Positions 10,093 to 23,528 of a DNA stretch of 64,000 bases are shown here, piece after piece. Numbering within the stretch: the stretch's first letter is position 1; each line of letters opens with the position of its first letter. The DNA is from Pyrus communis (taxonomy: Eukaryota > Streptophyta > Magnoliopsida > Rosales > Rosaceae). Where the stretch lies: the NCBI RefSeq assembly GCF_963583255.1, contig NC_084807.1, positions 14,407,072 through 14,471,071 on the forward strand, in the 5' to 3' direction. A model generated the notes under the pieces. That model saw only the letters and a list, made by a program, of their open reading frames with translations. It did no database searches and had not been told where the DNA came from. Position numbers and translations under genes: made by a program.

Positions 10093-12177
10093 TGATAGGA
10101 GCATATTTAGGCGACTTACTTAGCTTGTTTTCGTGCATCTATGTTGTTAATTCATAGTTGTTTTAGTAGTTTAAGCCATTTTCGTGTGTTTTTAGGTTCA
10201 TATGGCTAAGGAAGCAAAAAGATGCATTTTGGAGCAAAATTGGGCTTGGAATGGATAGCATATGCTTGGAGCCAAAGTGTTGGACGAATTTGAAAGCCTT
10301 GTATGCACTTTGGACATAAAACAAAGGGCCTAGCCCAATCAAACAATCCTTTGAGCCATGCAAAACCTCTAGCCCAATCAACAACCCTTAGCCACATGCA
10401 TTCACATGCATCACAACCCCAAAACCATCAAGAAACACCATTCACACACACATGCACTTACTCTTTCATCATTGCACCACCATTCACACACACATGCACT
10501 TACTCCTTCATCATTACACCACCTTCTCCATCTTTATTCCACATACATTCATCATAATTCACCCTAGCTACCACCATTCACACACACATGCACTTACTCT
10601 TTCATCATTGCACCACCATTCACACACACATGCACTTACTCTTTCATCATTGCACCACCAATTCAACACATGCATTCACACACCAACAACCTAGCTCTTT
10701 TTCCATCATTATTTCATCCACATGCACTCTCAATCATAACAACCACATTCACTCTTAAACAATCACCCACATATTCCCCCATTCCCCCTATAAATACCCT
10801 TGCATTCATTCATTCAAGAACATCTCATTCACAACACAACACCCCTCAAACACTCCCATTCTTTCCTTAGCCGTGAGTCCCCCCTCCCTACTAATCCAAA
10901 CACCAACCATCTTTCCATTTCCATCACTCCTCACTCCATTCCACACTTCCATTCCCCCAAACCAACTATCCTTAGACCTTATGCTACAACAACGAGGAAG
11001 AGAAGAGGACCTAAACGTTCATACAATTCAAGTTTGAGTTGTTGGAATGTTTAGGTGATTCTTTGATTTCAATGTTTCATTTTAATTCTCTTTGTTTTGT
11101 ACGTATAAGGAATGGAAGAGAAGAGTGCCTAAACGTTCATACAATTCAAGTTTGAGTTGTTGGAATGTTTAGGTGTTTCTTTGATTTCAATGTTATGAAG
11201 AACTAATCCCCCTTTAGCTAGGGGGTAATTCGAAATAAATGTTTATGCTTGCATTTTGATTTGATTACTTCTAATTGCGTTTCATAAGTTGTGAATTCAA
11301 TTTGTTTAACTATTTGATTGATAACCTATTTATGTATGTTTATTGAGAGTGCACGCTTAATTTTCATTCATGAATATAACGCTAGAATATAAGTGAGTTT
11401 CACCTAATCGTTATGAACTTATATTCACAAGTAGTGGAGGTTGCTTATAAACAATCGCGTTAAACGAATTCTTGGCATAAGTTTCATGCGTATTCCATAG
11501 TAACGAATGCCTCGTCAACACTTATAGTTTTCAAAGAACTTAATGATTCTTGCTTGTATCTCTATTATGCAATTCATGTAGGGAACTTGTGGGGAATGCT
11601 TTGGGTTGTCGTATGCAATCATCCAATTCATTAACTTAAGGAAAACTTGACGGTTAATTTAAGCGGACCTAATTAACCCGGGGTGATGAGTTTCATAATT
11701 TATTGAAATGCAATTGGAAATCTTTTTATTATGCAAGTGTAACATGTGTGAAGAAGAACCCCTTAGCTAGCCATACCATCCATTCATTTCCGTCAATTTC
11801 ATATTTACAATTTGTTTTCTTTACAATCTATCCATTTTAGTTTAAATTCGTCCAAAATCAATCCCCCCATATTTCGTTTAAAGTCTTAGTCTTAATCTTT
11901 CTTATTTTTAATTTTGAATTCTTCGAGTTTAGTATAGCATTTTAGTTTGTGTTTTTAAAAGCATTTTGAGTCTTTTGATTTGTTTTAGTGTTTTAAAGTT
12001 TAGTTTTACATTCTTTGAGTCTAGTTTAGTGTTTTATATTATGTTTTTACGTTTTTAAGTCAAATCCAAGTGATTAACAATCCCTCCTAATCCCCGGTCC
12101 AGAACGATCCCTACTTATACTTATACTACAATTGTCAAAAAGAGGGTTTAATTTGTGTGCGTATAAATCTCGCATCA
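10093..12177 (+). repeat. 3' LTR of element A
   Basis: 2085 bp, TGATAGG...CGCATCA, reading the same as 2861-4955 except for one missing 10-bp unit near 10223. TATA box at 10789-10796. Followed by the TSD TCTAC. Confidence 0.95.
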
Positions 12178-12182
12178 TCTAC
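12178..12182. repeat. Right target-site duplication of element A (TCTAC)
   Basis: Matches 2856-2860. Confidence 0.95.
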
Positions 12183-13773
12183 CAAAGGCCGTATGCACCC
12201 ACACCACCCCAAGCACAACCTACACAACCCAAATCAGGTTCGTCCATAGATAATGATCAAAATTTTCAATTACTAACTTCTATGGCGTAGGGAATGCAAA
12301 ATAGGGACAAAATGGTTGATGAATTAGAAAAGCAAGTAGGGCAGATTGCGGAGTTCATGGGCCAATTCAGAGAGCAAGGCAAGTTGCCTAGCTCGACCAT
12401 CATCAATCCAAAAGGAGGTTTTGAAACCACTAAGGATATCACCTTGAGAAGTGGCAAGGAAGTTGGAACTATCCCCGAACCAACCAAATCAAGTCAAAAA
12501 GAGGACGAAAGGTGCTGCTCGAAGAGGAGAAATTGGACAAAGCCACGGCAAGGGTGGAACAAACCTTGCCACAGGCCCCTAGTGCACCAAAACTATCCCA
12601 AACCACCAAGGTAAGTACAAATTCGAATTTGTCTAGTTCTATTCCACTAAATGTGCCTTTTCCTAGCAGGTTTATGCAATCTAAGATAGAGGAGGATGAA
12701 AAAAACATCCTGGAGACGTTTAGGAAGGTGCATGTCAATATCCCGCTCCTTGATGCAATAAAGCAAATTCCGAAGTAAGCTAAGTTTTTGAAGAAGATTT
12801 GTATAACAAGGAAACGGATTCGGGAGAAAGAGGTGGTACATGTAAGTGAGAATGTCTCTGCAATGTTGCAAAGAAAGCTGCCACCTAAATGCAAAGATCC
12901 AGGTAGTTTCACTATCCCTTGTGTAATTGGTAATACAAGGTTTGAACATGCTATGCTAGATTTAGGTGCATCAATTAATGTCATGCCATATTCTGTTTAT
13001 GCATCTATGAATCTAGGAGAGCTTAAAAATGATGGTGTTATTATTCAATTAGCCGATCGATCTAATGCATACCCGAAAGGAGTTTTGGAAGATGTTTTGG
13101 TGCAGGTAGACCACTTGATTTTTCCTGCAGATTTCTATGTGCTTGACATGGATTCAACCCACTCTCCACCATCGCCACTTTTACTTGGACGACCTTTCAT
13201 GAAAACAGCCCACACCAAGATTGACATGGCCAACGAAGCCTTAACTATGGAATTTGGTGGTGATATGATTAACTTTAAAGTTTCTGAATCCATTGAGAAT
13301 CCTAATGATGTTCGTTCTTGTTTTTCCATTGGTATAATTAAAAATATAGGGTAGGAATGTTCAGCACCAATCAAGAAGGATGCATCTAGAACCACCATCG
13401 AGGAAGGAATTGGAGTTGAGCACATGGAGCATGCCACTACCCTAAAAACACCCAATTTGGCCGTGCCTAGTGATAAAATTGGCGAGATGGTGGCTGCCCT
13501 AGCGGCATTGCCACAACATCCTAGTAAGTCTCCAATCCCAATTCCAATTCCCATTTCAACTAATAGGTTGTTACCTTCTTTGGTGTAGGTACCCAATCAA
13601 TTTCAAGGTGGTGGGAGCATTTACTTGGACTTTAGGAACCAAAACACCACAATCAGGGAGGATCACTATCCCCTCCCATTCATTGAGCCATACTATGTGC
13701 ACTTCGAGGAGCATGTTGTGGATGATGTATCCCTCCATGCTGTGGGTACTAGTGTAGCTTAGCATGGCATAGT
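12178..13773 (+). pseudogene. Gag-protease remainder of element B, pol deleted
   Basis: Continuation of B gag after A. Seen: the post-zinc-knuckle linker with in-frame TAG in 'tggcgtagg' (12283-12291), a frame change near 12510, then an open stretch 12788-13354 with the aspartic protease ([12 protein letters not shown], active-site Asp; ILLGRPF-type end [10 protein letters not shown]). After a stop at 13352-13354 the linker continues, has an intron-like segment at 13524-13588, then the RT start (REDHYPLPFIE) is fused directly to the extreme Pol C-terminus (PYYVHFEEHVV..VSLHAV), ending at 13760. RT, RNase H and integrase are gone. C is inserted 13 bp after the stop. Confidence 0.85.
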
Positions 13774-16117
13774 TGATGCGTTACGAAAGTGACATACAAA
13801 TTAAACCCTATTTGTGACAATTGTAGTAATGATGTAAGTAGGGATCGTTCTAACCGGGGATTAACTAGGGGTGCTAATCTAATATAAATTGACTCAAAAA
13901 CACAAAAACTAAACTTAAAGACTCTAACTAGACTACTATGACTCAAAACAGATTTGGAACACTCAAAACTGCCTAAAACAATCAAATTGACTCAAACAGA
14001 AACTAAAACTTGATTTGGACGAATTTGAAAGTGCTTATGACACAAAATACTTAAAAACACCAAATAAGACAGATTATAAAGACTAAGACTTAACAAAATA
14101 TGGGGGGATTGTGTTTGGACGAAATTAAATTAAATGGACAGATTGTAAAGAAAACAGCTTGTAAGACAATTTGTGATGAACCAATGGATGATGGAATAGC
14201 TAAGAGGTTCTTCTCCACACATGAAATATATGCAACGTAAATCAATTTCCAGTTATCAATTCATTAAGTTATGAACCTCGACACTCCAAGTTAATTAGGT
14301 CCACTCAAATTAACCTTCAAATTTCCCTAGAATCATTGAATTGGATGAATATGCATCGCAACCAAATTATTCCTAACAAGTTCTCTATATGAACAGCATG
14401 ATAAAGACACAAGTTAGAATCATTACGTTCTTTGGAAATCATAAGCATCAACAAGGCATTTGTAACTATGAAAAGCATGATACTCCTGCCAGGAATCTAC
14501 TTAACACGATCGTGACTAGCGACCTTCACTACTTGCGAATATAAATTCATAACGATTAGGTGAAACAAACTTATACCCTAGCACCAGATTCAAGCATGCA
14601 AATTAAGCGTGCACTCTCAATCAACATACAAGAATAAGTTCTAAATCAAACGGTTAAGCAAATTGTATTCACGACTTATGCAACGATAACTGGAAGTAAT
14701 CAACTTATTTCACATATATAACCATGGTTTCGAATACACCCTCAGCCAAAACGAATTTAGCCAATCATACTCAAAGCAAAACAAAGATTACATGAATTAG
14801 ACATTGAAATATAAGATAGAATACACCTAAAATTGTTCAACAACTCACAATGAAGAGCCAAACAATTGAGTGAATCTGTCTCCTTTCCCTTGCTTGCGGC
14901 AGATTGGGTGGTGATGGTTTCTGGGTTGTTTTGATGATGCAGAATGGATTTTGGGGTGTTTAGAGCACGGCAAGGGAGGTAGGTTGGGTGTGGATGAGTG
15001 TTTGATGGTTGGAAGGTGGTGGAGGACTCGGCAATGATGGTGGAAGAAGGTGGAGCGGCTGGTTGTGTTTCTGGATTGTTTTGATGATGTTTTGGGATGA
15101 ATGGATGTGTGTGGGAGTGAATGGACGAGTTTTGGTGGTGAATTCTCTCTAGGGTTCGGCCAAGGGCTGATTATAAGTGATTTGGGAAGTTAATAACATA
15201 CCTAATTGAGTTATGATTCAGATTTCCTAGTCTAAATAGAAAAGGTAAGCGAATAAAGTCCAAATAAAATCAGAAAAAGGGAGATGCACAAAATTAAAAC
15301 AAGTAAGGAATGTCCTTGCCTTGCAAGGAATCAGAAATTAAACCTCTTGCACGGCAAAGAAAGGGAATTTAAGGTAAGAAACGAAATTGGTGCAAAAGAA
15401 GGAAGGAAAAGTCAATTCCTTGCAAGAAATCAGAAATTAGGACTTTAGGGAAAGTTTTAGAACTAGGAAAGTGAATTAAACTAGGAAATACGAAATTGAA
15501 ATCAGGAAACACAAGGGAAGGGTGCGGCACATAGCTTAGGGAAAGGTAAGGCACAAAGCAAGAGGTATTAGAATAAGGGAAAGGTCCTAACACAAATGGA
15601 AAATAGGGAAGTTTACACAAAGAAAGGGAAACAACCTTCCTTGCACGGTAAGGAAGGGAAAGTTGCAAAGAACCTTTGTTTGTTGTCCAAGGGTGCTCGG
15701 GAGCCATCTTAAGTGCTAAAACTTAGAGCGTTCTTGATTTAGGAAAGGTCAACCAAAATAGGAAACTTTGGCTTAACTTTCCTACTTCAAGTAGGAATCC
15801 TTGTGTCAGTGGGAAACCTCCTTCAATTTGGAAACCTTCTCGTAATTGGAATCCACATCGTAGTAGGAATCCTTGTCGTAGTAGGAATCCTTGCGACATC
15901 AACACTTTAATTTCGTCCATTCCTTTTGCTCCAAGCATAAGCTATCCAATTTGTGCCCAAAAGTGCTCCAAAAGGCTCCAAAATGCATCCTTTCGCCAAA
16001 TACGTCTTATGAACCTGAAAACACACAAAAGAAGATTAAAGAACTAAAATAACTAAGAACTAATAACATAAATGCACAAAAACAAGCAAACTAAGTCGCA
16101 TAAATATGCTCCTATCA
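13774..16117 (-). repeat. 3' LTR of reverse element C
   Basis: 2344 bp, starts TGATGCG and ends TATCA (minus strand TGATAGG...CGCATCA). It is a distinct LTR subfamily: U5 resembles the others, but U3 is rich in 'aggaatccttg' repeats (15780-15900) and lacks the 42-bp array. Left flank ATAGT (13769-13773) would be its TSD; the other copy lies outside the window. No gene. Confidence 0.85.
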
Positions 16118-17583
16118 AATTCCCCCACACTTAGCTTTTGCTAGTCCTCGAGCAAAACGGAAAAACAAAACAAAACCTAAACCTTCCAACAGTGGTCTTA
16201 GGGATTCTTAATGCACAGGACATGTTCAAGATCATTACTAACATAGATTTTAGTCATCCTTACGCTTAGGCACATACGTAATCATAATCACTACTTACTA
16301 GTTCTCATTTAATCAATTTAAAACAACATTTGAATGTAGTAACATGCCTTAGAGAATTCACTTAATTCCTTACAAGATACTCTCTTATTTTCACACAGAA
16401 TTTCTGATTACACACCCTACACTAAGTATATGTGAGAAGATTGATATAAATATGAAACTAAACACTCACATATGTTTATAAGAAGGAAAGCACTTTTATG
16501 GAATGTATATGAATATGATCTCATGAAAGGAATGCTACTAATTAGATGCGAGAACCAGGGACACCATATGCTTACATCAAGTCGAAACTCCACATTATTG
16601 AAAACATAATGATCAAGATTGAAGCATAAGGGTTGTAACGGGTTAAGGGTGATTGGCTAACAATGAAAGGTAAGGATAACAAACGTTCTTTAAGCAATAG
16701 CAAGCAAAGTAATAAAATTTGACACTTAGAATCACTTATGATTGCAGAAACTCACTTAGACACACAAGGGGAAAATTCACACAACTCTTAGGGCCATATT
16801 CAACGTTTTGGACCCTTTCTTCAACTACCACAAACATGTGAGCTTATTTTCACTTATTTCATACTCTTTTTCCTTCTTTTCACAACTTTTTCTTTTTCCA
16901 CGAAATTTTTTTTTTCCTCTTTTTTTATTTTCACTCATGCCTTATTTCTTTTCGTGGCATATCAACACACACACACAAATTCCCCCACACTTGTTGTTTT
17001 GCATAATCGAAAGGATTCCCTCTAAGTCATGCTTACTATGCTTCAAGAACAAGGGTATGGGTGGTCCTAATCTCGGCTAGGTAGGGATGATATGGGTAAA
17101 CAAAGAACAAAGGCTAACAATGGCTCAATGGGGGTTATGACCTACAATATCTAGTGCATGGGTTGGCTGTTTGGTTGATGGCTTCACTACACACTTCATC
17201 TTGATATATATTATGCAATCAATATCATGCTTTGAATGGAATGGATGCAAGTTCTAGCATTTGGAACTAAGTGATGAAACGCCTTCTAATTAGCAACCAA
17301 GCAAGAATAATGAGATCATGCAACGAGTTTGAAAACAAGAATCACAGATTAATACTCTCCAAAGAATGTTTAAAGCTCAAGTCTCTCAGGGTTGTAATGT
17401 TATTCTAAGTTCCTTCCTTCAAGCATATTACAAAAACTTATTTTTTTTCTTTGGGATTAAACATGAATTCATAAACAACAACTATAACCAAGTATAAACC
17501 AAGAATATATCAAACTTCCATCCATGTTTATAACTCTCTTTCACAGCCATGCACATAAAAATCAAATCCTCATCATTGTGTTG
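16118..17583 (-). other. 3' untranslated interior of element C, part 1
   Basis: Begins with the inverted terminal PPT (AATTCCCCCACACTTAGC at 16118-16135), has inverted PPT 2 near 16978-16992, and matches the A/G 3' interior in reverse. It ends at the solo LTR insertion. The T-rich ORF near 16808-17080 is the complement of the A/G-rich tract and is not a gene. Confidence 0.75.
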
Positions 17584-20255
17584 TGATGCGAGATTTATAC
17601 GCACACAAATTAAACCCTCTTTTCGTCAAATTGTAGTATATGTATAAGTAGGGATCGTTCTGGACCGGGGATTAGGAGGGATTGTTAATCACTTGGATTT
17701 GACTCAAAAACGTAAAATAACAATATGAATGTATTTCTAACTAATCTAACACTTTTAAAATAAATGGGGGATTGGTTTTGGATGAATTTAAACTAAAACA
17801 GAAACTTGGAATTAAAACAGATTCTAAAAATGAAATTAATGAAATTGAATGATGATAAACTAGTTAGAGGGTTCCTTATCCACACATGAACATAAGCATA
17901 TAAATTGACTCCCAGTTATGACTTCAACAAACGATGAATGACAATGCTCCAAGTTAATTAGGTCCGCTTAAATTAACCTCCAGATTTCCCTAGATTCATT
18001 GGATTGAATGGGATACGCATTACAACCAAATTATTCCTAATCAAAGTCTCTCACATGGAATACGCATGATAGAGACATTCAACAAAGATCATTAAGTTCA
18101 ACGGAAATCATAAACATCGACTAGGCATTCATAACTATGGGATACGCATGTTAATCCAGCCTAGGGTTTACTAAACACAATCGTGACTAGCGATTTTTAC
18201 TACTCATGAATATAAGTTCATAACGATTAGGTGAAATTCCCTTATATCCTAGCATCAAGTTTTAGGCATGCAAATTAAGTGTCGACCCTCAACCCACATA
18301 CATAAACAAGTTCTTAATCAAAACAGGAAAGTAACCCACATCTAAAGTTCATGAATTCATAACTGGAGTAAATCAAATCATAACCAACATATGTCCATGG
18401 CTTCAAATTCACTTCTAACTAAAAAGAAATTAGTTTCACATGTTTAACAGAATTGAATAACAAGTTAAATTAAACATGAAAACAGAAACAAGAAAAGAAA
18501 GAACAAATGGATGGAATTGAATGGATGGAAAGTTAGCTACGGGGTTCATCTCCACATATGTTATACTTGCATAATAAAACGATTTCCAATTGCATTTCAA
18601 CAAATCATTAATTCTCAACGCCCCGGGTCAATTAGGTCCGCTTAAATTAACCGTCAAGTTTTCCTTAAGTTAATGAATTGGATGGGTTAGCGCAACGCAA
18701 TTCACAACATTCTCCAAAAGTCCTTTACGTGAAAAGCACAATAAAGATACAATCAAAGATCATTAAGCATCATGAAAACTTTAAGTGTTGACGAGGCATT
18801 CGTTACTATGGAATACGCATGAAACTTATGCCAAGAATTCATTTAACGCGATTGTTTATAAGCAACCTCCACTACTTGTGAATATAAGTTCGTAACTATT
18901 AGGTGAAACTCACTTATATTCTAGCGTCATATTCATGCATGAAAATTAAGTGTACACTCTCAATAAACATACATAAATATGTTATCAATCAAACGGTTAA
19001 ACAAATTGAACCACAACTTATGAAACGCAATTAGAATTAATCAAATCAAAATGAAAGCATAAACATATATTTCGAATCACCCCCTAGCTAAAAGGGGGTT
19101 TAGTTTATTATAACTTTGAAATCAAAGAAATACCTAAACATTCCAACAACTCAAACTTGAATTGTATGAACGTTTAGGCACTCTTCTCTTCCATTCCTCA
19201 TACGTACAAACAAAGAGAATTGAATTTAAACATTGAAATCAAAGAAACACCTAAACATTCCAACAACTCAAACTTGAATTGTATGAACGTTTAGGCACTC
19301 TTCTCTTCCTCGTTGTTGTAGCACAAGGTCTAAGGATAGTTTGATGGTGTGAATGGTTTGGGGAATGATTGAAATGGAAGAGGAATGGTGTTTGGATTAT
19401 AAGGGGAGAGATGGGAAGCTCACGGCTAGGGAAGGGAGAATGTGTTTGTAATGTGTTGTGTATGAAATGAGATGATGCTTGAATGAATGAATGCAAGGGT
19501 ATTTATAGGGGGAATGGGAGAATATGTGGGTGATTGTTTAAGAGTGAATGTGGTTGTTATGATTGAGAGTGCATGTGGATGAAATAATGATGGAAAAAGA
19601 GCTAGGTTGTTGGTGTGTGAATGCATGTGTTGAATTGGTGGTGCAATGATGAAAGAGTAAGTGCATGTGTGTGTGAATGGTGGTGCAATGATGAAAGAGT
19701 AAGTGCATGTGTGTGTGAATGGTGGTGCAATGATGAAAGAATAAGTGCATGTGTGTGTGAATGGTGGTAGCTAGGGTGAATTATGATGAATGCATGTGGA
19801 ATAAAGATGGAGAAGGTGGTGTAATGATGAAGGAGTAAGTGCATGTGTGTGTGAATGGTGGTGCAATGATGAAAGAGTAAGTGCATGTGTGTGTGAATGG
19901 TGTTTCTTGATGGTTTTGGGGTTGTGATGCATGTGAATGCATGTGGCTAAGGGTTGTTGATTGGGCTAGAGGTTTTGCATGGCTCAAAGGATTGTTTGAT
20001 TGGGCTAGGCCCTTTGTTTTATGTCCAAAGTGCATACAAGGCTTTCAAATTCGTCCAACACTTTGGCTCCAAGCATATGCTATCCATTCCAAGCCCAATT
20101 TTGCTCCAAAATGCTCCAAAATGCATCTTTTTGCTTCCTTAGCCATATGAACCTAAAAACACACGAAAATGGCTTAAACTACTAAAATAACTATGAATTA
20201 ACAACATAGATGCACGAAAACAAGCTAAGTAAGTCGCCTAAATATGCTCCTATCA
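17584..20255 (-). mobile_element. Solo LTR, chimeric double-U5 subtype
   Basis: 2672 bp, TGATGCG...TATCA, bracketed by a perfect 5-bp duplication TGTTG (17579-17583 and 20256-20260), with no internal region: the product of LTR-LTR recombination. Reading the minus strand, a normal U3-R-U5 (20255 down to about 18480) is followed by a second, diverged R-U5 (about 18480 down to 17584). D2's 3' LTR shows the same composite. It has three plus two 42-bp units and an inverted TATA box at 19500-19507. Confidence 0.88.
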
Positions 20256-20725
20256 TGTTGGAAGGTATCCTAAGACACAAACACACAAAAACAAACACAA
20301 AACTGACTCAAACTTACTCTTTTTAGTTGTTTCAAACTGTTTTTCGGATTTTTTCAAAGTAACACATAAAAAGACTTCAAAACATGTTAAAAACACTTAA
20401 AACAGTGGGAAACAAGTTTAGACATGTTAGGTGGTAATACCCTACGAATTTCATGCAAAAAAATAGCTCAAAACAGAATGTTACCCGCCCCCCCCCCCCC
20501 CAACACTTAATAAACATTGTCCTCAATGTTTTGGACTAAACTAACAGCAAAGGCACACATAAATAAACACATCACACAGAACCAAAAGTAAGCAACAAAG
20601 GAAAAGTTTTAGGGACGCAAATATGAGTTTGGAGCGATTCCGAAGTTTGTCCCTTGTTGATTGCATGGGTTGCCTCCCAAGTAGCGCTTTCTTTTACGTC
20701 TTGCAACCGGACGATGGCACATTGA
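20256..20725 (-). other. 3' untranslated interior of element C, part 2
   Basis: Contains a 14-C run near 20490 (G-rich tract 1 inverted), the inverted palindrome (cattgtcctcaatg), a single copy of the sequence that is duplicated around the antisense block in G, and the conserved post-pol block at 20666-20714. There is no antisense gene between pol and the PPT here, unlike A, D, E and G. Confidence 0.75.
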
Positions 20726-23528
20726 TCAACCTTCATGGGAACCCACGGCATAGTGGGTGGTCTCCTCCACATCATGTTCTACAAAGCTTTTGTAATAAGG
20801 CTTCAATCGATGCCCATTCACCTTGAACTCTTGACCTATTTCGAAACTACGAACTTGGACTGCACCATGAGGAAAAACATTAGTAATAACAAAGGGTCCA
20901 ATCCAACGTGAACGTAACTTACCCGGAAATAGACGAAGATGAGAATTAAACAACAACACTTTCTGTCCAACAGAGAAGGACTTGGTGCGAATCATCTTGT
21001 CATGACAGGCCTTTGTCTTTTCCTTGTAAATGCGGGCATTCTCGTAAGCTTCATTCCGTATCTCCTCAAGTTCATTCAATTGAAGCTTATGATGAATTCC
21101 CGCCTCATCTACATCCATGTTGAACTTCCTCACGGCCCAATGAGCCTTGTGCTCCAACTCCACAGGTAAGTGACATGGTTTGCCATAAACAAGCCGAAAG
21201 GGGGACATTCCTACCGGTGTTTTGTAGGCGGTCCTATAAGCCCACAATGCATCCTCTAACCTCAAGCTCTAATTTTTTTTGGTTGGCCCAACCGTCTTCT
21301 CAAGAATCTGTTTTATCTCCCGATTCAACACCTCGGCTTGCCCGCTTGTTTGAGGATGATAGGGTGTCGAAACCCTATGTGTAACGTTGTACTTCTTGAG
21401 CAGTGCCTCGATTGTGCGATTACAAAAATGTGAACCTCCATCACTTATAAGGACTCGAGGCATTCCGAACCTAGCAAAAATGTTAGACTTCACAAAATCT
21501 GCAACCACTTTGGAATCGTTAGTACGGGTGGCTTTTGCTTTCACCCATTTGGAAACATAATCCACTGCCAACAAGATATAGAGAAAACCATGTGATGAAG
21601 GAAAAGGACCCATAAAATCAATTCCCCACACATTAAATATTTCAACAGAAAGTATAGGGTTTTGTGGCATTTGATCCTTAACACTTATATTACCCATTCG
21701 TTGACAACGATCACATGTAAGGCAAAATGTCCTAGCATCCCTAAAAATGGTTGGCCAATAAAACCCACATTCTAAGACCTTAACGGCAGTGCGTTGGGTG
21801 CCAAAATGTCCCCCACATGCATATGAATGACAGAATGTTAAAATAGATTGAAACTCAGATTCATTCACACAACGTCGTACAATCTGATCGGGACAAAATT
21901 TCCAGAGGGATGGGTCATCCCAAACATAAAACCTAGCATCATTTTTAAGCTTATCACGTTGATTCCTATTAAGTGTGCTAGGGGTATGTTTAGACACCAA
22001 AAAGTTCACCAAATCTGAATACTAAGGCTCACTTACCTGGATAGACATTAATTGTTCATCGAGGAAGGTTTCAGAAATTGGCAATGCTTCCTCATGCACC
22101 ATTCGACTTAGATGGTCAGCCACCACATTCTCCACGCCCTTCTTATCCCGAATCTCAATGTCAAACTCTTGTAAATGCAATATCCATCGAATTAGTCTAG
22201 GCTTGGCCTCCTTTTTCGTGAGCAAATACTTGAGAGCTGCATGATCAGTAAAAATAATAACTTTAGTACCAAGTAAGTATGATCGGAACTTATCTAATGC
22301 AAATACCACAGCAAGTAATTCTTTTTCAGTGGTTGAGTAATTTAATTGAGCATCATTTAGTGTCCTAGATGCATAATAAATAACATGAGGTTGTTTGTTC
22401 TTTCGCTGCCCCAAAACAGCACCAATCGCATAATTCGAAGCATCGTACATCAACTCGAATGGAAGGCTCCAATCTGGAGGTGTAATAATGGGAGCCGAAG
22501 TGAGAGCCTCATTTAAATGTTTGAATACCGTGAAGCATGCATCATCAAACTCGAAAGCCACCTCTTTTCGAAGCAATCGGCATAGTGGTTGCGCAATCTT
22601 GGAGAAATCCTTTATGAAACGCCTATAAAAACCTGTGTGACCAAGAAACAAACGAACCTCTTTAACCGAAGTTGGAGAAGGTAAGTGACGAACAAGGTCT
22701 ACCTTAGATTTATCCACTTCAATGCCTTTTTCAGAAATAATATGTCCTAGAACAATACCTTGCTTAACCATGAAGTGACATTTTTCCTAATTAAGCACAA
22801 GATTCGTTTCAACACAACGTTTCAAAATTAAGGTCAGATTGTTCAAGCAATGATCGAATGAATTACCAAACACGCTAAAGTCATCCATGAATATCTCAAT
22901 AATCTTCTCCACATAATCAGAAAATATACTCACCATGCATCGTTGAAATGTCGCAGGGGCATTGCACAAACCAAATGGCATGCGCCTATATGCAAATGTG
23001 CCAAAGGGGCACGTGAAGGTTGTCTTCTCTTGGTCCTCCGTAGCTATCACAATTTGGTTATATCCGGAATATCAATCAAGAAAGCAATAAAATTTATAAC
23101 CGGCTAACCTTTCTAACATTTGGTCGAGGAATGGCAATGGAAAGTGATCCTTCCTTGTCTTTTCTTGTTCTTCATTCTTCACCACCGTGACTCCGGACTT
23201 CTTTGGAACAACCTGCACGGGTGACACCCAACGACTAACAGAAATAAGATATATAACACCATAATCAAGCAATTTTATAACCTCCTTTTTCACTACTTCC
23301 AACATGGGTGGATTAAGGCGACGTTGAGCTTCACGAGATGGCTTGGCTCCCTCCTCCAAAAGGATGCGATGCATGCACGTGGTGGGACTAATGTCTTTGA
23401 TATCCGCCAAAGTCCATCCAATGGCAGATTTGTGCTCCTTTAACACCCTTATCAACTTGTCTTCTTCTTGGGCTGTGAGTGAGCTAGATATGATGACGGG
23501 TAGTGTCTGATCTTCTCCCAAGAAAACT
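20726..23528 (-). pseudogene. pol: Broken pol of element C (RT, RNase H, integrase)
   Basis: Minus-strand reading from 23528 to 20726 matches G Gag-Pol from the pre-RT linker (FLGEDQTLPV) to the C-terminus. Seen: RT with FMDDFSVF, RNase H ([14 protein letters not shown]), integrase zinc finger (CDRCQRMGN) and DDE core ([30 protein letters not shown]). Four nonsense changes: Gly to TGA near 23070 and Trp to TAG near 22785, 22020 and 21267. About 24 RT residues including the VCIDYRKLN motif are deleted near 23160. Gag, protease and PBS are missing: the fragment stops abruptly at the LTR end at 23529. Cannot encode working Pol. Confidence 0.92.

Larger units (their letters stand above)
2861..12177 (+). 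mobile_element. Complete non-autonomous LTR retrotransposon A (9.3 kb)
   Basis: Both LTRs, PBS, three polypurine tracts and a perfect TSD (TCTAC) are present. The interior has a 373-codon ORF derived from the gag linker and an intact antisense gene, but no gag domain, protease, RT, RNase H or integrase. It must have been mobilised in trans, plausibly by an autonomous relative like G, which has the same PBS, PPTs and LTR termini. The only LTR difference I found is one 10-bp unit (GCATTTTGGA near 2991-3010, present twice in the 5' LTR), so insertion is recent. Confidence 0.93.

Noticed and set aside
16808..17080. A 90-residue Phe/Leu/Ser-rich ORF, possible membrane protein
   Set aside because: It is the complement of the A/G-rich interior near PPT 2 in element C and is not conserved as an ORF elsewhere.
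20489..20503. Run of 14 C as a special signal
   Set aside because: It is G-rich tract 1 of reverse element C; run length varies among copies and may be slippage.
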